64,000 bases of DNA from the NCBI GenBank assembly GCA_934481355.1, contig CAKSPH010000007.1:30999-94998 (forward strand), given 5' to 3'. Positions 49,751-58,474 of this stretch are shown piece by piece (positions within the stretch are counted from its first letter, which is position 1; each line of letters starts with the position of its first letter). This DNA comes from an uncultured Oscillospiraceae bacterium. Its GTDB lineage: Bacteria > Bacillota > Clostridia > Oscillospirales > Ruminococcaceae. The translations under genes were made by a program, and so were the position numbers. Under the pieces are notes generated by a model that searched no databases, was not told the origin of the DNA, and was given only the letters and a program-made list of their open reading frames with translations.

Positions 49751-49792
49751 AGATAAAATAACGGAGGCGCGTTATATCGTCTCCGTTAAGTT

Positions 49793-50164
49793 TTATTCAG
49801 CCGCAACGCTCTCTACCGTGTAATCCAGCCCCATGACGGTCTGGCGGATTATAAGCTCCGGAAGCGGCTCCTTTGAGCGCACAAGCGCCTCGCCGGCCTT
49901 CCAGCTCACCTCCGCGAATACTCCGTCCTGCCGGTTGAATGCAGTCGCTATACGGCTGGCGCACTTGTCGCAGTGCATTCCGCCTATCTTCACCCGGTAG
50001 ACGTGGGTGAAATCCGACGCGTCCTTGACTATCTTTTCCTCGATGTCGCCGCCGCCGGCTCCGCAGCAGCCCTTGTTCGCGCGTTTGATTATGCTCAGCA
50101 CCGCAGCCACGCATATTACGGCAAGAACCGCGATTATCAGTATTGTTGGCAGATATTCAGGCAT
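49793..50164 (-). CDS. Membrane-anchored heavy-metal-associated (HMA) protein
   Basis: 123 residues. One N-terminal membrane segment (about 6-26) is followed by GCCGAGGGD and an HMA domain with the metal-binding GMHCDKCASR. It probably binds a soft metal or iron at the membrane. It ends the iron operon and overlaps the regulator gene by 8 bases. AGGAGA precedes ATG 50164. Confidence 0.85.
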   Translation of the reverse strand: MPEYLPTILIIAVLAVICVAAVLSIIKRANKGCCGAGGGDIEEKIVKDASDFTHVYRVKIGGMHCDKCASRIATAFNRQDGVFAEVSWKAGEALVRSKEPLPELIIRQTVMGLDYTVESVAAE

Positions 50165-50531
50165 TTACAGCATCTCCTAACGCGTATTTCACAAGCTGCG
50201 CAACGGTTTTTTCGGACACCTGCGCCACTATCTTCACGGCGTCGATGTCCGCTTCCTGCTCGGGTATCCCGACCTTCTGCTTCAGAAAATCGCAGATAAC
50301 AAGGCTGCTGGCGAACAGCGCTGAAGCCTCCTTTATCCCGGTCTCCGTGAGAGATATCTTGCCGTAGGGCTCCTTGCGGATATAGCCGTCGTCGCTGAGC
50401 CGCTGGGTCATCTTGACAGTGCTCGCCTTGGTCACTCCCACAAGCCGCGATACGTCCGAGGAGCTTATCGCTTCGCCGTTGATACCAAGCCTGTATATAG
50501 CGAAAAGGTATTTTTTCTGTGCGTAGGTCAT
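50157..50531 (-). CDS. DtxR/MntR-type metal-dependent regulator
   Basis: 124 residues. A winged helix (about 1-65, SSSDVSRLVGVTKASTVKMTQRL) is followed by a dimerisation region with metal-ligand-type residues (ETGIKEASALFASSL, EQEADIDAVKIV). It lacks the SH3-like third domain of full DtxR proteins, so it is MntR-sized. As part of the feo operon it is the obvious candidate to bind the TTAG-N6-CTAA palindromes at 53353, 53893, 53927 and 54384. Confidence 0.82.
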   Translation of the reverse strand: MTYAQKKYLFAIYRLGINGEAISSSDVSRLVGVTKASTVKMTQRLSDDGYIRKEPYGKISLTETGIKEASALFASSLVICDFLKQKVGIPEQEADIDAVKIVAQVSEKTVAQLVKYALGDAVNA

Positions 50532-50570
50532 TGCGTCCTCCGTGTTACCGGCTGACTTATGCGGTCAGCC

Positions 50571-50789
50571 TTATGTTTTTTTGTTTCCCGGGGTGGCTCC
50601 GTGGGCGGAGCAGGCGTTACAGCCGGAGCAGTTTCCCTTGCAGGCTCCGCAGGCGCCGCAGTTTCCGCCGCAGGTGAATTTACCAGCCCTTCTGTCCTTT
50701 ACCATCTTCACGATGATGAGCACCACCACCGCCAGCACCACAGCCCCTACAGCAAGGCTGCCCCAGTTGTTCTGAAGAAAATCCAGCAT
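50571..50789 (-). CDS. FeoB-associated Cys-rich membrane protein
   Basis: 72 residues. A membrane segment near residues 10-30 is followed by a basic turn (KMVKDRRAGKF) and a Cys-rich tail (CGGNCGACGACKGNCSGC). This matches the small FeoB-associated family found downstream of feoB. ATG 50789 is favoured over GTG 50798 since GGGAGG lies 8 bases before the ATG and overlaps the GTG. Confidence 0.88.
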   Translation of the reverse strand: MLDFLQNNWGSLAVGAVVLAVVVLIIVKMVKDRRAGKFTCGGNCGACGACKGNCSGCNACSAHGATPGNKKT

Positions 50790-50863
50790 ATCAGGCACCT
50801 CCCGAAAACAGCGGGCGGCTGAGTTCCCCCGACCGCCCGCGAAATGATTCGATCAAACTGCTT

Positions 50864-53312
50864 TTAAACCTTTACTTTTGTTGTGAGCTTTGTGGACTCC
50901 TTGTACGGTCTGAACAGCATATAAATCAGACCTGCGAGGAGAGCAACCGCAAAGATGAGGCTGATGATGTTGCAAACAGCGCCAGCGCCTGCGGTCATCA
51001 GCGTGCCGGTGAACAGGTTGCCGAGCTGGTTTACGATGAGGGCGATGACATAGGCGAAGCCGCACTCGTAGCCTATTGCGAACCAGAACCACTTCGTGTT
51101 GTTCATCTCACGCTTGATAGCGCCCATTGCAGCGAAGCACGGTGCGCAGAGCAGGTTGAAGATAAGGAAGGACATACCGCTGACGCCCGTGAATGCAGCG
51201 CCCATTGCAGCGTATACGGACTGATCTCCGCCGCCGTAAAGTACGCCCAGCGTGCCAACGATGTTCTCCTTAGCGACAAGACCTGTAACCGCCGCAACGG
51301 TAGCCTGCCAGTTGCCCCAGCCAAGGGGAGCGAATATCCAGCAGATAGCGTTGCCTATCGCAGCGAGGATAGAGTACTGCATCTGGCTATCGTCCAGCAT
51401 CTGGAATGTTCCGTCAACTACACCGAAGTAAGATGTGAACCATACGAAGATGGTGGAAAGCGTAATGATGGTACCGGCCTTCTTGATGAAGGACCAGCCG
51501 CGCTCCCACATGGAGCGGAGAACGTTGCCGACTGTCGGCAGATGGTAAGCGGGGAGCTCCATAACGAACGGAGCGGGGTCGCCTGCGAACATCTTTGTTT
51601 TCTTCAGGATAATACCGGAAATGATGATCGCTGCGATACCGATGAAGTAAGCGCCGGTGGATACCCACGGAGAGCCGCCGAAGATAGCGCCCGCGATCAT
51701 TGCGATGAACGGAACCTTAGCGCCGCAGGGGATAAATGTTGTTGTCATTACGGTCATGCGGCGGTCACGCTCGTTCTCAATGGTACGGGAAGCCATGATA
51801 CCGGGGATACCGCAGCCTGTACCGATGAGGATCGGGATAAAGGACTTACCGGAAAGGCCGAACTTTCTGAATACACGGTCAAGCACGAATGCAACACGCG
51901 CCATGTATCCGCAAGCCTCAAGGAATGCAAGGAAGATGAAGAGCACCAGCATCTGCGGAACGAATCCGAGTACTGCGCCAACGCCGGCTACGATACCGTC
52001 GAGGATAAGCCCCTTCAGCCAGTCAACGCAGTTGATCGTGTCAAGGCCGTTCTCAACGAGAACCGGGATACCGGGAACCCAGGGACCGTAATCAGCGGGG
52101 TCAGGCTCGTCAAAGCCGTTGTCGGTGAAATAAGCTACTGCATCAGCGTAGGTCGTGCCGAGAACTTCCTCTTCGTCTGCGTCAGCGGGGATCTCGGAAG
52201 CGTAAACGGTGATCTCGCTTACTGCGAGGGTCTCCTCGTCCTCTACCTCGTAGGGAACGGATTCCTCAGCAGGGGTGAACGCCTGGATGTCAGCGAGGGC
52301 GGCGTCAGCGTCGAACTCCTCGTCCTCAAGGTCGGGTGCTGCGCCGAATGCGTCGAGGGCGCTCATTGCGTCGCCGTATTCCTCGGAAGCCTCATCGTAG
52401 GCGCCTCTGCCTATTCCGAGGGCGAACCAGCCGTCGCCGAACAGACCGTCGTTAGCCCAGTCGGTAGCGTTCGCGCCGACCGTTACCATGGAAACGTAGT
52501 AAACCAGCCACATTACAACTGCGAATATCGGAAGACCCAGCCAACGGTTGGTGACGATCCTGTCTATCTTATCGGATACCGTCAGACCGCCCTTGTTCTT
52601 CTTGGTAAGGCAGCCCTTGATTATCGTGGATATGTATACATAGCGCTCGTTGGTGATGATGGATTCAGCGTCGTCGTCAAGCTCCGTTTCGGCAGCCTTG
52701 ATGTCGTTTTCGATGTGCTCCATCGTTTCCTTGGGTATCTTGATCATGTCAAGAACCTTCTCGTCGCGCTCAAATATCTTGATGGCGTACCATCTCTGCT
52801 GTGCCTCGGGCAGCTCGTGGAGGGCAGCCTCCTCAATGTGGGCGATGGCGTGCTCTACAACACCGCTGAATGTGTGCTGCGGAACCATCTTTTCCTTTGC
52901 CTGCGCAGCCTTTATCGCCTTGTCGGCTGCCTCGGTGATTCCGGTGCCCTTAAGCGCGGAGATCTCGCAGACCTCGCAGCCGAGTTCCTTTGCGAGCTGT
53001 GCGGTGTTTATCTTGTCGCCGTTCTTCTTTACGACGTCCATCATGTTTACCGCTGCAACTACCGGGATACCGAGCTCGACGAGCTGTGTGGTGAGGTAAA
53101 GGTTACGCTCGAGGTTGGTGCCGTCGATGATGTTGAGTATCGCGTCGGGACGCTCGCCTACGAGGTAATTTCTCGCAACGACTTCCTCAAGTGTGTAGGG
53201 TGAAAGCGAGTATATACCAGTTGCCTACGTACTGGTTGGAGCCGGTCAGCGCGTTGAAGAGCGTGGTTTTACCGCAGTTAGGGTTACCAGCCAGCGCTAT
53301 TCTGATGTCCAT
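50864..53312 (-). pseudogene. feoB: FeoB ferrous iron transporter with internal deletion and frameshift
   Basis: ATG 53312 (AAAGGAGAG upstream) opens a normal FeoB G domain: [18 protein letters not shown] (G1), then SNQYVGNW. Immediately after GNW, at 53215-53219, the sequence jumps to codons for [18 protein letters not shown] in a different frame. The usual 25 or so residues between these points, which hold switch I (G2) and the DLPG Walker B motif (G3), are missing. The first frame stops 9 codons later. Downstream, the frame stays open to 50864 and encodes the remaining G domain and the whole membrane part (Gate domains GTGCGIPGIM and CGAKVPF), with no other damage. It may be a true recent mutation or an assembly error. 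Confidence 0.85.
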
Positions 53313-53352
53313 GTTGACTTCTCTCCTTTACTGTTATGTACAGCTAACTATA

Positions 53353-53366
53353 TTAGATTTACCTAA
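53353..53366. promoter_or_regulatory. TTAG-N6-CTAA palindrome between feoA and feoB
   Basis: TTAGATTTACCTAA lies 41 bp upstream of the feoB start codon. It has the same half-sites and spacing as three other palindromes in this locus. Confidence 0.5.
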
Positions 53367-53393
53367 CCATTGTGCTGAAAAAATAGCCGAAAA

Positions 53394-53609
53394 TCAGATT
53401 TCGACCATCTCTGCGTCAGACTTGCGCAGTGAAAGCTCGTAGCCCCTTACTGTTACCTCTACCGGATCGCCCAGCGGAGCCACCTTGCGGATATAGATCT
53501 CAGTGCCCTTGGTGATGCCCATATCCATGATACGGCGCTTTATCGCGCCCTCGCCGGTGAGCTTCTTGACTGTTACGGTCTGTCCCACCTTTGCTTCCTT
53601 CAGTGTCAT
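53394..53609 (-). CDS. feoA: FeoA-family SH3-like protein (first copy next to feoB)
   Basis: 71 residues. MTLKEAKVGQTVTVKKL is followed by GAIKRRIMDMGITKGTEIYI and GDPVEVTVRGYELSLRK, the standard FeoA sequence. FeoA is a cytoplasmic partner thought to bind FeoB and support Fe2+ uptake. GGAGGAAGG precedes ATG 53609. It is the second of two feoA genes in the operon. Confidence 0.95.
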   Translation of the reverse strand: MTLKEAKVGQTVTVKKLTGEGAIKRRIMDMGITKGTEIYIRKVAPLGDPVEVTVRGYELSLRKSDAEMVEI

Positions 53610-53653
53610 ATTCCTTCCTCCTCTATATAAATATATGAACAGCCTGATTTGAT

Positions 53654-53866
53654 TCAGACCATTATCTTGGCTGCCATCTCCCTGGAAACGGCAACTCTTG
53701 ATTCCTTGACGTTCACGATAACGTTGCCGGAGATCTCGCTGACAACTGTAACGAGCCCCCCTGCGACAAAGCCCAGACTTTCCAGGAACTTGCGCGTCTC
53801 GGGACTTCCGCCGACTTTCTTTATCATGTTCTCTTCGCCGACTGTGGCTAATGTAAGCGGCATCAT
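53654..53866 (-). CDS. feoA: FeoA-family SH3-like protein (promoter-proximal copy)
   Basis: 70 residues. MPLTLATVGEENMIKKV, then ETRKFLESLGFVAGGLVTVV and VIVNVKESRVAVSREMA, match FeoA. It differs clearly from its neighbour at 53394, so this is an old duplication with possible division of labour. GGGGAGG precedes ATG 53866. It is the first gene after the promoter at 53950. Confidence 0.93.
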   Translation of the reverse strand: MMPLTLATVGEENMIKKVGGSPETRKFLESLGFVAGGLVTVVSEISGNVIVNVKESRVAVSREMAAKIMV

Positions 53867-53892
53867 GCGTGTACCTCCCCTGCTGCCCAGAA

Positions 53893-53940
53893 TTAGCTGT
53901 TGCTAATCACGGGTCCTGAATAAAAGTTAGAACTTTCTAA
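53893..53940. promoter_or_regulatory. Two TTAG-N6-CTAA operators at the feo promoter
   Basis: TTAGCTGTTGCTAA (53893-53906) and TTAGAACTTTCTAA (53927-53940). The second extends to the perfect 7-2-7 palindrome GTTAGAA-CT-TTCTAAC and lies over the minus-strand transcription start. The halves resemble those of DtxR/IdeR-family sites (TTAGGTTAG...). Repression by the operon's own regulator when metal is replete is inferred. Confidence 0.7.
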
Positions 53941-53949
53941 CCGAGTTAT

Positions 53950-53978
53950 ATGATACTACTTCGGAGCTGATTTGTCAA
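53950..53978 (-). promoter_or_regulatory. Promoter of the feo operon
   Basis: On the minus strand: TTGACA (53978-53973), 17-bp spacer, TATCAT (53955-53950). The operator at 53927-53940 directly follows the -10 box. Confidence 0.82.
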
Positions 53979-54080
53979 GCGTTTTTTTGCTTCATAAGCA
54001 AAAGTCAGAGTTTTTTGTGACTAATACAGTTAGACACATCAAACTCGGCGCCGGATTTTGTGCAAAACCTACAAAATCAC

Positions 54081-54362
54081 TCAGCGGGCATACTGCTCCA
54101 GCACGGATTTCAGGGCGTTGACGCTTGCATTGTGTATCCGCGCCACGGGAATGCCGTGCTTTTCGGACTTCTGGTTGACCGAGTTCACCATTTTATGCGA
54201 ACAGGTGTTCGTGAACACCACCATCAGGTCGGGAGTGCCGAGCTTCGAGGCGAAATCCGCGGGCATCTGCGTGAAAACTTTCGCCTTACAGCGGTAGCTC
54301 TCGCAGATATCCTTGTACCGGGAAGCCATCCTGTCGTTGCCGCCTATAACTACTACGCTCAT
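54081..54362 (-). CDS. DUF2325 protein
   Basis: 93 residues. MSVVVIGGNDRMASRYKDIC, DLMVVFTNTCSHKMVNSV and PVARIHNASVNAL match the DUF2325 family, a small Rossmann-like domain with conserved Asn, Cys and His of unknown function. AAAGGAG precedes ATG 54362. A perfect TTAGTTTAAACTAA palindrome lies 22 bp upstream of the start, so it is likely co-regulated with the iron operon. Confidence 0.88.
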   Translation of the reverse strand: MSVVVIGGNDRMASRYKDICESYRCKAKVFTQMPADFASKLGTPDLMVVFTNTCSHKMVNSVNQKSEKHGIPVARIHNASVNALKSVLEQYAR

Positions 54363-54383
54363 TGTAGATCTCCTTTCAATGCG

Positions 54384-54397
54384 TTAGTTTAAACTAA
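54384..54397. promoter_or_regulatory. Perfect 14-bp TTAG-N6-CTAA palindrome before the DUF2325 gene
   Basis: TTAGTTTAAACTAA is self-complementary over all 14 bases and shares half-sites and spacing with the feo operators. Confidence 0.65.
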
Positions 54398-54583
54398 TCT
54401 GCTTCTCGAAAAAACAGCAGATATCCTGCCGTACATTATTAATGGAAGCGCAGAACCGCATCGAGTTATTCTGCACTAACTTGATTTTATCATATAAAAG
54501 GTGAGTTTGTCAAGGGGTTTTCCGGGAAATAATACCCCGCAGAAAAGATTTTTGAAAAATGTGTGAAAATTTATTAATCTCGC

Positions 54584-54612
54584 TTGACAAATTAATAGTC
54601 TTGTGGTAGAAT
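54584..54612 (+). promoter_or_regulatory. Promoter of the RHH protein gene
   Basis: TTGACA (54584-54589), 17-bp spacer, TAGAAT (54607-54612). Transcription should start near 54619, only a few bases before AAGGAGG, so the mRNA leader is extremely short. Confidence 0.8.
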
Positions 54613-54627
54613 GTTAAATGTAAGGAG

Positions 54628-55290
54628 GTGGCAGATACGGAAAAGAGTATATACAGCCTGGTTCTGTCAGACGATGTGGTCGAGGCAGTTGACAGGCTCG
54701 CGAGGAGCTCGGGGCTCAGCCGTTCGGCGATGGTGAACCAGCTTCTGGCGGAGAGGGTGTGTTGCGTCACGCCGGAAATGCGGCTGAAAAGCATAACCTC
54801 CGCTATCCGGAGCGCTGTCGGGGACGAGTTCTACCTGATGGATCAGCCCTCAGCGGCGACTGTCGCCTGCAAAACAGCGTTGAAATACCGGTACAAGCCG
54901 ACCCTGCGGTACTCCGTGGAGGTCTACGGCGCCGGGAACAAGCGCGCCGGCGAGCTCCGCGTGACAGTACGCACCCAGAGCGAGCAGCTCTATTCGGATC
55001 TCAGCGGATTTTTCCGGTGCTGGACGGCGCTGGAGCAGAAGTACATTGCCGACAGGCTTTCGCAGGACATTATGTTCGCGATTGAGCCGGGGCGGTTCAC
55101 ACGGACGCTCAATATGCCGCCGGAGGGCATATCCGACGAGGAGCTGGGTCAGGCGGTCGCCGACTACATGGCGGCGCTTGACGAAGCAATGAAGCACTAT
55201 TTCTCCGAACTGCCCGATGCGGAGCACGCAAAGGCGGCTGCCGAGAGCAGCTACCGGGCTTCGATAGTAAGGCAGAACGTCATAATATGA
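54628..55290 (+). CDS. Ribbon-helix-helix domain protein of unknown function
   Basis: About 220 residues. The N-terminus (SIYSLVLSDDVVEAVDRLAR, then SGLSRSAMVNQLLAERV) is a ribbon-helix-helix pattern, so DNA binding is likely. The remaining 165 residues form an unrecognised acidic domain. The start is uncertain: GTG 54628 is the first in-frame start codon but overlaps the AAGGAGG site, and the codon at ideal spacing (54637) is ACG. No ATG is close. It has no toxin partner beside it and is followed by a bidirectional terminator. Confidence 0.7.
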   Translation: MADTEKSIYSLVLSDDVVEAVDRLARSSGLSRSAMVNQLLAERVCCVTPEMRLKSITSAIRSAVGDEFYLMDQPSAATVACKTALKYRYKPTLRYSVEVYGAGNKRAGELRVTVRTQSEQLYSDLSGFFRCWTALEQKYIADRLSQDIMFAIEPGRFTRTLNMPPEGISDEELGQAVADYMAALDEAMKHYFSELPDAEHAKAAAESSYRASIVRQNVII

Positions 55291-55342
55291 ACATCTTGTC
55301 GAAATAGTTCTTTTTGCCCGTAAAGAGGGCATTTGAAATCAA

Positions 55343-55373
55343 TTTTTTGACCCAGCTCTGCCGGGTCAAAAAA
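55343..55373. terminator. Terminator after the RHH gene
   Basis: TTTTTTGACCC pairs with GGGTCAAAAAA over a 9-base loop, giving T runs in both directions. Confidence 0.8.
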
Positions 55374-55380
55374 TACTTCT

Positions 55381-55470
55381 ATCCGCGCAAGTGTGCGAAT
55401 TGTCAGCATAGCTGACAATGAGTGCGCGCAGTGCGGATGTTCGGCACAAAAGCCCCGTTAGGGGATTTTG
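55381..55470 (+). other. Structured leader upstream of clpB
   Basis: A large nested stem runs from ATCCGCGCA (55381) through ATTGTCAGC / GCTGACAAT (55399-55419) to GCGGAT (55438). A second stem, CAAAAGCCCC / GGGGATTTTG, spans 55447-55470 and ends 29 bases before the clpB start. I see no CIRCE or CtsR-type site and no clear promoter, so control may lie in this RNA or in read-through. Confidence 0.45.
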
Positions 55471-55498
55471 CGACGGTCTTTATAAAGGAGGTAATTTT

Positions 55499-58105
55499 AT
55501 GAATCCTAACAAGTACACGAAAAAGTCCCTTGAAGCTGTACAGTCTGCGCAGGATATCTCAATAAGCTATCAGAACAACTGCGTTGAGCAGGAGCACCTT
55601 CTGTATGCGCTGCTTTCGCAGGAGGGCAGCCTGACTTCCCAGGTGCTCACCAAGATGAACATAGACGCGGACGCCGTTGAGCAGGCGGCGCTGCACTTCA
55701 TCGAGGGTATGCCGAGGGTTTCCGGCAGCGGCAGGGAAGCCGGGAAGATATATGTTTCCCCTGACCTTGACAAGGCGTTCACCGAGGCTGAGGCTCAGGC
55801 GGAGCGCATGAAGGACGAGTACGTCAGCGTTGAGCACCTGCTTCTTGCGCTGGCTGAGAAGCCCTCCAGCGGAGTTGCGGGGATATTCCGCAGCTTCGGA
55901 ATTACCAAGGATAAGCTGCTGAAAGCAATTTCCGAGATACGCGGTAATGCGAGAGTCACTTCGCAGGAGCCGGAGGAGACCTACGACGTCCTTAACAAGT
56001 ACGGTCAGGATCTTGTTGAGCTTGCCCGTCAGAACAAGCTCGACCCGGTTATCGGCAGGGATAACGAGATAAGAAGCGTTATCCGCATACTCTCCCGTAA
56101 GACCAAGAACAACCCCTGCCTTATCGGTGAGCCGGGCGTCGGCAAGACCGCTATCGTAGAGGGTCTGGCTCTGAGAATCGTGCGCGGCGACGTTCCTTCC
56201 AACCTGAAGGACAGAAAGCTGTTCTCGCTGGATATGGGCGCGCTTATCGCGGGCGCAAAGTATCAGGGCGAGTTTGAGGAGCGTCTGAAAGCCGTCCTGA
56301 ACGAGGTAAAGAAGAGCGAGGGCAAGATACTGCTGTTCATTGATGAGATACACCTTATCGTCGGCGCCGGAAAGAACGGCGGCGCAATGGACGCAGGCAA
56401 CCTGCTGAAGCCCATGCTGGCGCGCGGCGAGCTCCACTGCATCGGCGCGACCACCCTTGACGAGTACAGCAAGTACATCGAAAAGGATCCTGCGCTGGAG
56501 CGCCGTTTCCAGACGGTAATGGCAGACGAGCCATCCGTTGAGGACACCATCTCTATCCTGAGAGGTCTTAAGGAACGCTACGAGGTATTCCATGGCGTGC
56601 AGATACACGACAGCGCGATAATCGCGGCGGCTACGCTCTCCAACAGGTACATCACCGACAGATTCCTGCCGGATAAGGCGATAGACCTTATTGATGAAGC
56701 CTGCGCAATGATACGCACCGAGATGGACAGTATGCCGCAGGAGCTTGACGAGATAAGCCGTTCCATCATGCAGGACGAGATAGAGGAGGCGGCTCTCAAG
56801 AAGGAGACCGACAAGCTTTCGCAGGAGCACCTTGCCGATATCCAGAAGGAGCTTGCCGAGAAGCGCGAGAAGTTCAACGCCATGAAGGCAAAGTGGCAGA
56901 ACGAGAAGAACGCCATCACAAGGGTGCAGGACCTGCGTAAGGAGATCGAGAACACTAACGGCGAGATAGAAAAGGCAAAGCGCGAATATAACCTGAACAA
57001 GGCGGCTGAGCTCCAGTACGGCAAGCTGCCGAAGCTCCAGCAGGAGCTTGCAAAGGAGGAGGAGCTCGCCGAGCAGGCAAAGAGCGATTCACTCCTGCGG
57101 GACAAGGTCGGCGAGGACGAGATAGCGCGTATCGTTTCCAGATGGACTGGTATCCCGGTATCCAAGCTGGTAGAGGGCGAGCGCGAGAAGATACTGGCTC
57201 TGGGCGACACGCTCCATAAGAGGGTCATCGGTCAGGACGAGGCGGTAGACCGCGTTACCGAGGCGATCATGCGCTCCCGTGCGGGAATCAACGACCCGAA
57301 GAAGCCGCTTGGCTCGTTCCTGTTCCTTGGTCCTACCGGCGTGGGCAAGACGGAGCTTGCAAAGGCTCTGGCGGAGGCTCTGTTCGATGACGAGCACAGC
57401 ATCGTCCGCCTTGATATGAGCGAATATATGGAGAAATACAGCGTGTCCAGACTGATAGGCGCGCCTCCAGGATACGTCGGCTACGAGGAGGGCGGTCAGC
57501 TCACCGAGGCAGTGCGCAGGAAGCCTTATTCCGTTGTGCTTTTCGACGAGGTCGAAAAGGCTCACCCGGACGTATTCAACGTGCTTCTTCAGGTTCTTGA
57601 CGACGGCCGTATCACCGATGGTCAGGGACGTACGGTGGATTTCCGCAACACCATCATAATCCTGACCTCCAACCTTGGTTCACAGTATATCCTCGAGGGC
57701 ATCAACGACAAGGGCGAAATATCCGAGGAGGCAAGGAAGTCCGTTGACGCGCTGCTTAAGCAGTCGTTCAGACCGGAGTTCCTGAACCGTCTTGACGAGA
57801 TTGTGTTCTACAAGCCGCTCCGCAAGGATGAGATATTCAAGATAATCGACCTGCTTGCGGCCTCCCTCAAGAGCCGCCTGAAGGACAAGCAGATATCGCT
57901 TGAGATCACCGACAAGGCAAAGCAGCTCATCGTTGACAGCAGCTATGACCCGAGCTTCGGCGCGCGTCCTCTCAAGAGGTATATCCAGCGGAACCTTGAG
58001 ACCATGGTCGCTAAGGAGATACTCCGCGACGAGGTTCATCAGGGCGACACCATCTCGGTAGACGAGCAGAACGGCGAGCTTACCGCGGTAGTTATAAAAA
58101 AGTAA
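55499..58105 (+). CDS. clpB: ClpB disaggregase (Hsp100)
   Basis: 868 residues, the normal length. The Clp N-terminal repeat domain is at 1-145, followed by AAA+ module 1 with [18 protein letters not shown] and [13 protein letters not shown], the coiled-coil middle domain (about 400-520, many Glu/Lys heptads) and AAA+ module 2 with [31 protein letters not shown] and GSQYILEG. It works with DnaK to rescue aggregated proteins in the cytosol. ATG 55499 follows AAAGGAGG; an earlier in-frame codon at 55418 lies in the structured leader. Confidence 0.97.
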   Translation: MNPNKYTKKSLEAVQSAQDISISYQNNCVEQEHLLYALLSQEGSLTSQVLTKMNIDADAVEQAALHFIEGMPRVSGSGREAGKIYVSPDLDKAFTEAEAQAERMKDEYVSVEHLLLALAEKPSSGVAGIFRSFGITKDKLLKAISEIRGNARVTSQEPEETYDVLNKYGQDLVELARQNKLDPVIGRDNEIRSVIRILSRKTKNNPCLIGEPGVGKTAIVEGLALRIVRGDVPSNLKDRKLFSLDMGALIAGAKYQGEFEERLKAVLNEVKKSEGKILLFIDEIHLIVGAGKNGGAMDAGNLLKPMLARGELHCIGATTLDEYSKYIEKDPALERRFQTVMADEPSVEDTISILRGLKERYEVFHGVQIHDSAIIAAATLSNRYITDRFLPDKAIDLIDEACAMIRTEMDSMPQELDEISRSIMQDEIEEAALKKETDKLSQEHLADIQKELAEKREKFNAMKAKWQNEKNAITRVQDLRKEIENTNGEIEKAKREYNLNKAAELQYGKLPKLQQELAKEEELAEQAKSDSLLRDKVGEDEIARIVSRWTGIPVSKLVEGEREKILALGDTLHKRVIGQDEAVDRVTEAIMRSRAGINDPKKPLGSFLFLGPTGVGKTELAKALAEALFDDEHSIVRLDMSEYMEKYSVSRLIGAPPGYVGYEEGGQLTEAVRRKPYSVVLFDEVEKAHPDVFNVLLQVLDDGRITDGQGRTVDFRNTIIILTSNLGSQYILEGINDKGEISEEARKSVDALLKQSFRPEFLNRLDEIVFYKPLRKDEIFKIIDLLAASLKSRLKDKQISLEITDKAKQLIVDSSYDPSFGARPLKRYIQRNLETMVAKEILRDEVHQGDTISVDEQNGELTAVVIKK

Positions 58106-58116
58106 CTTGATATTTT

Positions 58117-58152
58117 CTGCCCCGGCTGAACACCCCGCCGGGGCAGTTTTTA
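58117..58152 (+). terminator. Terminator after clpB
   Basis: CTGCCCCGG pairs with CCGGGGCAG over a 12-base loop, then TTTTTATG. Confidence 0.9.
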
Positions 58153-58235
58153 TGTTTTTGTCCACAAAATTATGGAAATATAAGTCTGTTTTTGTTATAT
58201 TTGTGCATCTCATTCGTCAGAAAGTTAACGAAAAA

Positions 58236-58264
58236 TTGATTTTAGAATGGTATCATTGTATCAT
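58236..58264 (+). promoter_or_regulatory. Promoter of the patatin-like gene
   Basis: TTGATT (58236-58241), 17-bp spacer, TATCAT (58259-58264). Element B2 lies between it and the gene, so the leader is about 200 nt with a long hairpin. Confidence 0.6.
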
Positions 58265-58292
58265 GAGTTACCAGTGTAATTACATTACATAA

Positions 58293-58451
58293 GGGAACCT
58301 CTAAAAACCGGTTTGAAAAGGGAAAATGGGTAGAGTGCGCCGAATGCGATGAAAGCCGACGAAGTAAGGCTGTATGCCTTACGAGGAGGTTTGAAGAAGC
58401 AGTCGGTGTGCTATACACATTTTCACTCAAACAAGGTTTTTAGAGGTGACC
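58293..58451 (-). repeat. Family B element, copy B2 (159 bp, reverse orientation)
   Basis: Begins GGGAACCTCTAAAAACC and ends GGTTTTTAGAGGTGACC. ATAA is duplicated at 58289-58292 and 58452-58455. It lies in the 5' leader of the patatin gene. Its end AGAGGTGACC is 24 bases from the start codon, too far to be the ribosome site. Confidence 0.93.
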
Positions 58452-58474
58452 ATAACATAAACGGTGGTGAACAT

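Noticed and set aside
54018..54037. CTAATACAGTTAG near the feo promoter as a further metal operator
   Set aside because: The half-sites point outward and the spacing is 5, unlike the TTAG-N6-CTAA sites.
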